64,000 nucleotides of DNA from Edolisoma coerulescens (lineage: Eukaryota > Chordata > Aves > Passeriformes > Campephagidae). The position numbers and the translations under genes are program-made. The stretch lies in contig VWZW01002585.1 in assembly GCA_013397115.1 (NCBI GenBank), forward strand, positions 2,975,297 to 3,039,296. The letters are read 5' to 3'. Shown here in pieces: positions 57,401 through 64,000 of this stretch (position 1 is the first letter of the stretch; the number at the start of each line of letters is the position of its first letter). A model generated the notes under the pieces. That model was given only the letters and a program-made list of their open reading frames with translations, had not been told where the DNA came from and made no database searches.

Positions 57401-60400
57401 CTATATGGTTTGATTGAAAAAACAGGAGGGATGGGAATACAATGAACTGAGACACAGGGATTTTGGTACTTAGGCAGATTGTGGAAGGGCATTCCATGTC
57501 TGCAAAACCTCATGTCAGGATGTTGCAAACACTCTGATATCTGGCTTTGCATGAGGGATGTGAATTTTGCACCTAGCTACAAGCACAGTCCCAGTTAGCA
57601 TAATGAAAACTGTGCATATATTGAATCACAGAGAGAGACTTGAGCAGAAGGTCTGTCTCCATGGAAAAGTGACTTAACAATTAGACTAAAGAAATGGACT
57701 GTTCTAAAATTGGTACACTTGAGCTTTGTTCAGCATATTGTTAAAGAATAAATAGATACATTCATCTCTGTACAGATACATGTATGAGACTTAAAAACAT
57801 AAATGGCTTGAATTTGTATGCTTGAATTCAAAAGAAGTTTTACTTGAGTAAAGCAACACAGGGATGAGTTCAATGCCTTAGTGACTTTGATATATACGAT
57901 AGCTATAGAACACATCTAATCTGAAATAATTTGAACTAATAATATTACAGATTTGCTGCAGTCTGACTATAATACAATGTGTATTTCTATGGTTTTCAAT
58001 TTGCACATAGTATTTGTAATGGCATTTATTAGCTTTTTTCAGTATAAATCTGCCCAGATGATAGGTTGCTGCTTAAACTTTGAATGTACATCTTGGAGGA
58101 CATAGAAACAGCAAAATAAAGCATGCTTGAATATTTTCACTGTTTTCTTTCTTCCATGTATACAATTAAGGCTCAGATATTTGCATCTCAATTGATCCTG
58201 TATTATAATATGAAGTTTACATACCACTGGTTACAAATAATGAGGTGGTGAAGAACAACAATTGTATTTCTCCTCCCAGATTTTCCCTTTTCTTAAATTT
58301 CTCTCCTTCATTCTTTATTGGCTGCAATTTAAAAATCTTTTCCCTGACATGAATGCATTTTCTTCTGACAAACTGACTCTTCTGATGTTTTTTATTTTAA
58401 AATAATTTTATACCCGAAAATAGTATTCTTAACAACACACAAATAAGACTCTAATGAGCACAAACGTGAATCAAATGCTTGTGTTGTCCAGTGCTATCCA
58501 GCATGATACTGCAGTGCTCATTGTTAGCCTTCCTTCTAAAATTGTCACCTTCAGTTTCTTAATTTAGAAAAGATGATTTTTTTCCTTATTGTGAAAATCC
58601 ACCAAGAATTTGCAGTGGTGATTCATTAGCTTCCAGCTGGAGACAGATCTGGAGACTCAAGCAAATTCTTAAGGTGACTGCTTGACTAAACTGCCCCAAA
58701 AATCAGTTATTTTTCTGTTTAAAGACACATTGTGATAGATTATATGCAGCTAGCTCATGAGAGCCTTGTTCACACTTTGTAGTGATTTTCTTGGTAGGTA
58801 GTTCCCATGATTTCCTGGGGAAGATTCAGAGAGTAAGTCAAGGTTTGGCAACTTTTCAAAGTTGAGGTGCCAGATGGTATTTTTCTTTCCCAAATTAGAA
58901 GTTAAGCATGCTGTTTGAAACTCAGCAAGAGCTGGGAGATACTGCCTTTCACAGAAGCAAGATGCTGCCAATCACCTTTCTGGAGGTATCATCTCTCTGC
59001 ACAAAGCTGTAGTTTCTCAGCCCCCGTTGAGTGTGGAAGGTGGGGGAGCCTCTGCCTTTCACAGGTGCCCCTCTAAAGATGTGCTTTGTCTCCCAGCTCC
59101 TGAGGCACGTGAGCCCTGCTGAGTGCCCTTAAGAGACTGCCTGTGGACCATCCTGGCCAACCAAGCTGAAGGTTGATGACCCCTAGAAAAAGAATTTTGT
59201 TGAAGGAGCAGAGATGCCTGATCTAACCCTAGTCAAGGGAACCGGTTTAGATTGTCACAGTGGTGCCCCCATCTGATAGTTGTTTCTCTGTGTGCTCTCT
59301 ATTTTCATTGTGCCCATGTTGCTATTTTTGAGGTTGTTTGCTTTTCCTCCAAATTCAGTTTTAAATAGGTGACTAAAAGGTCAAGCCTTCAGCCTACAGT
59401 GTGTATCTTTAGGCATATATGTTCACAGTAGGTACTTCAGAGGAAAAAAAATTGTTTCAGGTAGGCAAGTGATTTGGCTGCCAGCACCCGTGTTCTGGCA
59501 CCTGAACGTTGGCAAAGACCATAGTCTACTTCCCTGTTCAGCTGCAGCCTGTCAGCTGAAAGCTGCTGCATTTTACATTTTTGAATTTCTTTCATGTCAC
59601 CAGAGGTCACAATCCCTTGTCTGGGAATCACGGAACTCGTGAATATCCTCATGGTGTAAGGCCCTTTAAAATCCTCTACTTTGTGAACTAACAGGAACAA
59701 GAAATGTTAGAAAAATGCCACCTTTCATAACCTGCTAAGCTAGAGATTGTCTTGTCCTGCTAACTAGTGCCTCCACTCAGTGAAAGGGCAACATAAAGAT
59801 ACTAAAAAGAGTGGGGGACTTTCTGAAGCAAGTAAACACAGATCCAGAAAGGTGGTCTGGCTTGTCCTTCAGTCGGAACGCAGGGCCAGCACTCCTCAGC
59901 TGTTTGCATGAGGTGAGTATAGCCAAGCTGTGGCTCTTGAGAGGAGTCTGAGTAAGTGAATGCATGGTCCCAGTGACAGTCCTCTTGTGCAACTAGCAGG
60001 ATCCCTGCTGTATTATCCGAGTTCACAGTGGCAGGAAGAGCTTTGGAGCTTTGGAGGACAGCATCACTGAACCGCTTTGGCGCCCGGGCTCTTGTTGTAC
60101 AGCAGTGGCTCACCGGTTTCTTGGGCATGAACGTGGCATTTCTCATGAGTGTGAACATCAGCAGATTCATATCTGACTAGAGGCTGACAAGTCAGAGGAC
60201 ATCAGAAGTCCAGAATCTCTTGGCTACTACCAGCTGTCAGGTCATCTCCTACCATATCAGAAAAAAGAGTGCAGAAACCTATATAGATGCTTTCTCCATC
60301 AACCTACCAACTTAACATCACTTTTTAAAAAAAAGGAATGCAAACCAACCTGACATTTATCAAGATTGGAGACAACAAATATGTTGCAAGCCTGAAGACA

Positions 60401-61989
60401 GGTGCATTCACACTAAGAAGGATTTTGTTATGAATGTTCTCATTACAGTGTGTCATGGATAACTAACAGCATAGAGTTTGTGCCTTGAGGTTCAGCTTTG
60501 CTGTTGTTACATTGTTGTCACATGATTTTATGCTAATCTTTTAGATTAAATGGTAAATATAGAAGTCTTTATTCAATTAACAAAGAAGTAGTCATTAAGG
60601 GATGGTGATTGAAATAAAATGGTGAGAAATATTATCCTCTTAAATAAGAAATTACTGCATGAGTGGACACAAACAGAGCAGCAAGGGATGGAATAAAACT
60701 GGAAAAGAGCAAAAGCAATACTGAGACAGCCTCAGCTCTCTGTTTAGAAGGTAAATGTTCAGAATTTACTTAAGCTTTTTTACCCCCTCCGCATGGTACA
60801 TGTAATGTATATCATAAGTTCTGCATGCGAGTATTCACATTATGTTTGGTATTTACTCTCTCATTGGTTTCAATTGTTTTAAAGTTTGCTGCTGTCTGTA
60901 AATCTCTCAGTATAGCTTTTATCTGAAGCAAAATAATGGAAATCTGAAGCAAATTATCTGTCTTCCTTATAGTAAATATCCGAGCTGAGGGATATGTTTC
61001 AGTCCTGGACTTTTGTTTTAACCCGTATTCGGATCAGATCTGATGGGAAGAGTTATCCTTATTATTATTGTTATTTAAGTGATTTTAATAGAATACTGAA
61101 AATTACCTGGAATAATACAGCCTGTGTATGACAGTACCAGCCAGCAAGGAAGAAGGGAACCTGCCTACAGAGCCAAAAGAGCAAACACCCACCACTCTAC
61201 CTATTAGACAGCTAAAAAATGTCTTCTCTGTCCTTATAGCAGGTAGGCAGATATGAAGTGTGGTAATTACCTGTCCCTTATCTTATCAATAATTAATACT
61301 TTTCACTTTCATTATGTTCTTTTCTTTCTGGTTACTACACCTTGTTCATCACCACACTTGCTGTGTGTCTTGTTCTATGCATTTCCACAGCTGTCATGCA
61401 TTTGTTTTCTTGTGCTCTTCTTGGAGAGAAAAGCAGACAGAAAATTTTGGATTAATTTTTAAAATCAGCATATCTCTGCATATATATATTGCTAAATGCT
61501 CTGAAAGAAATCAAGATATTGGTCATTATCATGGGATTGGAGGGGATGGTTTTCTCTGTCTTACTCTGCCAACAGCATGTCAGCTGCAAGTAAAAAAACA
61601 AGTTCTTGAAGCAGAAGTCTATACTGTTTTGGTTATAGGTGTTTTGGTTATATTGTTTGTTGTTTTTTTTTTTTAAATAGTCCTATGACATATCATCTGT
61701 CTTGTACATTGCAGTTGCACTGCGCAGGCGTGTGCAATCTTACTGTAAGCACCCAGCAGGGCACTTAACTGAGCATTTTATTTGCCTCATCCTCAGAAGT
61801 ACTGAGGGTCTTTACTTTCATCCTGACTGTGATGGCAGGACCAGGACTGACAGAGCTCAGATTCCCTCTATCTTTCCATGAGACAGAAGCCATTGAGGAA
61901 CCTCTATGACCAGTGTAACTTAGCATATAGCTTGGCAGCAGCTCCGTGCTGCAGTCAGACAGCCTGTTCTGGCTGCAGATGGTACCCTG
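57401..61989. other. No gene seen
   Basis: Mostly AT-rich. A GC-richer patch at 58990-59200 and opposed frames at 59777-60170 (up to 122 codons, -) have no recognised domain. Segment 60510-60640 has homeodomain-like words (CTAATC, GATTAAATGG, TCAATTAAC) but is weak. A T12 run lies at 61663-61674. A TGCGCAGGCG word (NRF1-like) sits alone at 61721-61730. Confidence 0.5.
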
Positions 61990-62340
61990 ATTTCTCCCTG
62001 CTTTAGCGTCCCCTTAGCTCACACCCAGGCTCCTGCTGAAAGTTACTGCTTCCTCGGGTCTACTGGCATGAGTCACAGAATGACTTCCTAGTCCAAAGTA
62101 GCCAAAAGATGCAGGTTAAGGAAATAGTTTTTATTGAATCAGGTTGGGGAGCAACTAGGTGAGCAGGCAGTGGCAGCTGTGAGGGAACAGATAAGAGGTG
62201 AGCAGGTGAGGGAGTTTCAGCTGCAGTGAGAAGAGGGTGCCTGAGCACCACATAAGTGATGTCAGAACCCCTGCCAGTCTTCTGATATGGGAAAAGGGAA
62301 GAGACTTTTTGTGCCTTCCCTTCCTTTTTCCTGAACCAAG
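61990..62340 (-). mobile_element. Possible LTR remnant, unclassified
   Basis: A GC-richer block with, on the - strand, an AATAAAAAC polyadenylation-type signal near 62130 and G/C-rich sequence upstream. AGGTGAGCAGG occurs twice on the + strand, 39 bp apart (62157 and 62196). The layout recalls the LTR at 48914-49360, but the sequence is different and no TG...CA ends are clear. Weak call. Confidence 0.2.
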
Positions 62341-63144
62341 TCTATCTGTCATATAGAAGTGTTTCAAACTCAGTGCTAAAACTCATTTATTATTTTAAGG
62401 AGCTGAACAGCTCTTACCCCAGTCAGTGAATGGTTTCTCTAATGTTTTAGTCACAGATCAAGTATAGAGAGTAGAATAAACTAATTTCTCCCACTAGCTG
62501 CCTTTGAAGTCTGGCTTTATACACCAGGTTAATTTATTAGATCTTTGCCATTTTCCTTTAGCTGGTTAGTATCTAAGGCCTAGATGTGTTACAGATAGCT
62601 CACAAAAACTCAATTTTGAGCAGTGATCAGCTCCTATCTCACACGAAAGCTATACATAGGTCTGGTCAGAACTTCAGCAGTAACAGCTTTAGGAAAACAA
62701 ATTATTATAGGAAGTGATTGATGTACTGACTAAATAGGTTGCAATCTTCCCCTGCAGTAGGTGGTGCTCACTGCTTAAATAAAATTAAATAGTGACAGTG
62801 ATGGGCATACCAGGTTTTGGTGAGTCCGAAAGCCAAGGATGGACAAATTGTGAGGAAAAAAAGATAAAATCTATGAGAGAGCAGAGCCTTGTTTCATAGG
62901 GTGCATTCTCTCTAGCTAACCTTTCCTTTGCAGTTTCACTTTTAAGTACTCCTGGTAAAAAAAACTCCTCTGCATGCTTTCTTGCTGCAGGGACACCTGG
63001 TATGTTTTAGTGTACAGTTCCTTTTAGGAAGGTCTCAGAATACCAGAAATGTTAAATTTTTATATAAGCAGTGCTATTTTTGGTGAGAAATATTGATTGG
63101 TAATTCATGTAAACGCCAACTTCACCTGCTCAGCTGCTATTTGT
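62341..63144. other. No gene seen
   Basis: AT-rich DNA with nothing recognisable. An acceptor-like CTTTCCTTTGCAG at 62922-62934 is not followed by a plausible exon. Confidence 0.5.
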
Positions 63145-63250
63145 AGGGTCTCAAGGCGAATTGAAGTCAATGAGAATTAGGTCCAAATGCATTTGAAAAC
63201 ACCTATAACTGTCTGTATGTGTTTTAGGCACCAAAATACCTTCAAAAATG
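63145..63250. repeat. Old dispersed amniote repeat fragment
   Basis: GAATTGAAGTCAATGAGAAT, then TAGGTCCAAATGCATTTG and later TTTTAGGCACCAAAATACC. This matches the remembered ATTGAAGTCAATGGGAGTTAGG...CCTAAATACCTTTGAGGATC pattern, with the TTAGG.(C)CAAA piece present twice. It is the clearest GAAGTCAATG core in the window. Confidence 0.45.
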
Positions 63251-64000
63251 TGTTCTTTGGTCCTGCGTCGCTTGTGTGGTGCTGTGGAGATTTAGTTTGT
63301 TCACAGATCCAGCTACCTGCACGTGCCTCTTCTCAGCCCCGATGCTGTGGCAGGGTCCTGCTTGCAGGTTTTCCCAGTACTGCTGCTGCAGGTGTTTGCA
63401 GACGCTGGGCTCTGCACCTTGCCCTCTCTTCCTTTCCTGTTTCAGCACCTTCTGAGGTCCTGACAGAACCCTGGTGGCTTTCACCAGTAGTGCAGGGACA
63501 GCGCAGACAAGGCGTGTGTGCAGACTCGAGTGGGGTGATGAGAAGCCTGTTTCCATACTTCTGTGTTGAACAGAAGCAGCCATAGAAACCAACCCAAGCC
63601 CCACATGTTCCTTTGTAATAAAATTTTGGAATTCATACTGGAATTTTTGATCCGGGCCATTCTTGAATTTTTAGGAAAGTTTGGACCAAGATCTGAGTTT
63701 TATGGCTTATTTCTATAATGGTTTTAAACTGGATGCCAAATTTATGAGCTCTGCCCTGTCTAAGTACTTGAATATTATTGCCTTAAAAACTAAAAAAAAA
63801 AATTCTCAGTAAGTTTCTAATTTCTCTGTTTTGAGACTTTTTTCAAAACAGTTGATCTGGTTACCCAAGCAGAATAAAAATGGAAATTGCATTAAAAATA
63901 TGTGCTAAAAATTTTGTAGTTTGATTTACTATTTGTATATTTGCAGGTCATTATTTATGTTCCATAATAATACTTCACCTGGTAATAATACATATTAATT
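63251..64000. other. GC-richer patch then AT-rich DNA, no gene seen
   Basis: Opposed frames of 132 codons (63187-63585, +) and 120 codons (63242-63604, -) lie over a GC-richer patch where stops are rarer. Neither has a recognised domain. Acceptor-like and donor-like words are absent at useful positions. The last 400 bp is plain AT-rich DNA. Confidence 0.4.

Noticed and set aside
59802..60170. 122-codon minus-strand frame
   Set aside because: Overlaps another frame on the same strand and shows no conserved motif. Treated as chance.
61721..61730. NRF1-like TGCGCAGGCG word as a promoter
   Set aside because: Isolated, with no CpG island, TATA or initiator context.
63187..63604. Opposed frames of 132 and 120 codons
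   Set aside because: They overlap almost fully on the two strands over a GC-richer patch where stops are rare. No domain in either.
1..64000. CRISPR arrays, bacterial operons, tRNA, rRNA or mitochondrial insertions
   Set aside because: No regularly spaced repeats, ribosome-binding sites, tRNA cloverleaf words or rRNA/mitochondrial coding sequence were seen.

Overview
This window looks like nuclear DNA from a bird. The reasons are an AT-rich composition, few recognisable repeats, and two long-terminal-repeat (LTR) fragments whose sequence I recognise as bird endogenous-retrovirus type (43406-43645 on +, 48914-49360 on -). It also holds old, diverged CR1/L3-like and MIR-like remnants of the kind shared by birds, crocodilians and turtles. 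No database search was possible, so every repeat name rests on remembered consensus patterns. The exact species and chromosome cannot be told.

I found no protein-coding gene I can name. The longest open frames are 139 codons (37336-37755, -) and 135 codons (42382-42789, +). That is about what chance gives in 64 kb of AT-rich DNA, and neither resembles a known protein. There is no operon, tRNA, rRNA or CRISPR array. The window is best read as a gene desert or the inside of a very large intron. Two short segments have exon-like splice signals: 3204-3287, open in one frame, and 41622-41697. If the first is real, the window is intronic to an unidentified gene.

Layout. 1-3180: T-rich, possibly an old LINE remnant, then plain DNA. 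3204-3287: exon-like block. 4200-4360: MIR-like SINE. 7400-7980: homeodomain/POU-motif-rich candidate enhancer. 9990-10200: CpG-bearing candidate element. 12225-12420: CR1-like remnant. 16650-16860 and 19725-19930: weaker candidate regulatory elements. 23484-23580: CTTT microsatellite. 24745-24880 and 28225-28400: MIR-like SINEs. 27240-27810: possible LTR-type repeat with a hairpin and a GC-rich end. 29640-30190: the strongest conserved-element candidate. 35510-35927: polypyrimidine/G4 tract and an A18/T16-bracketed island. 40540-40900: GC-rich block with a TATA-like box. 43360-43645: perfect hairpin next to a deleted LTR. 44090-45360: candidate conserved elements. 48085-49770: cluster of repeats (L2/L3-type LINE 3' end, LTR, old interspersed repeat). 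52236-52305: 35-bp tandem duplication. 55740-56260: candidate regulatory element. 56640-56760: MIR-like SINE. 61990-62340: possible LTR remnant. The gaps hold nothing I can support.

The most likely biological role is a cis-regulatory landscape. Several blocks combine homeodomain-type TAAT cores, octamer or E-box words and retained CpGs in otherwise CpG-poor AT-rich DNA, a pattern typical of deserts beside developmental genes. This is inference and needs cross-species alignment.
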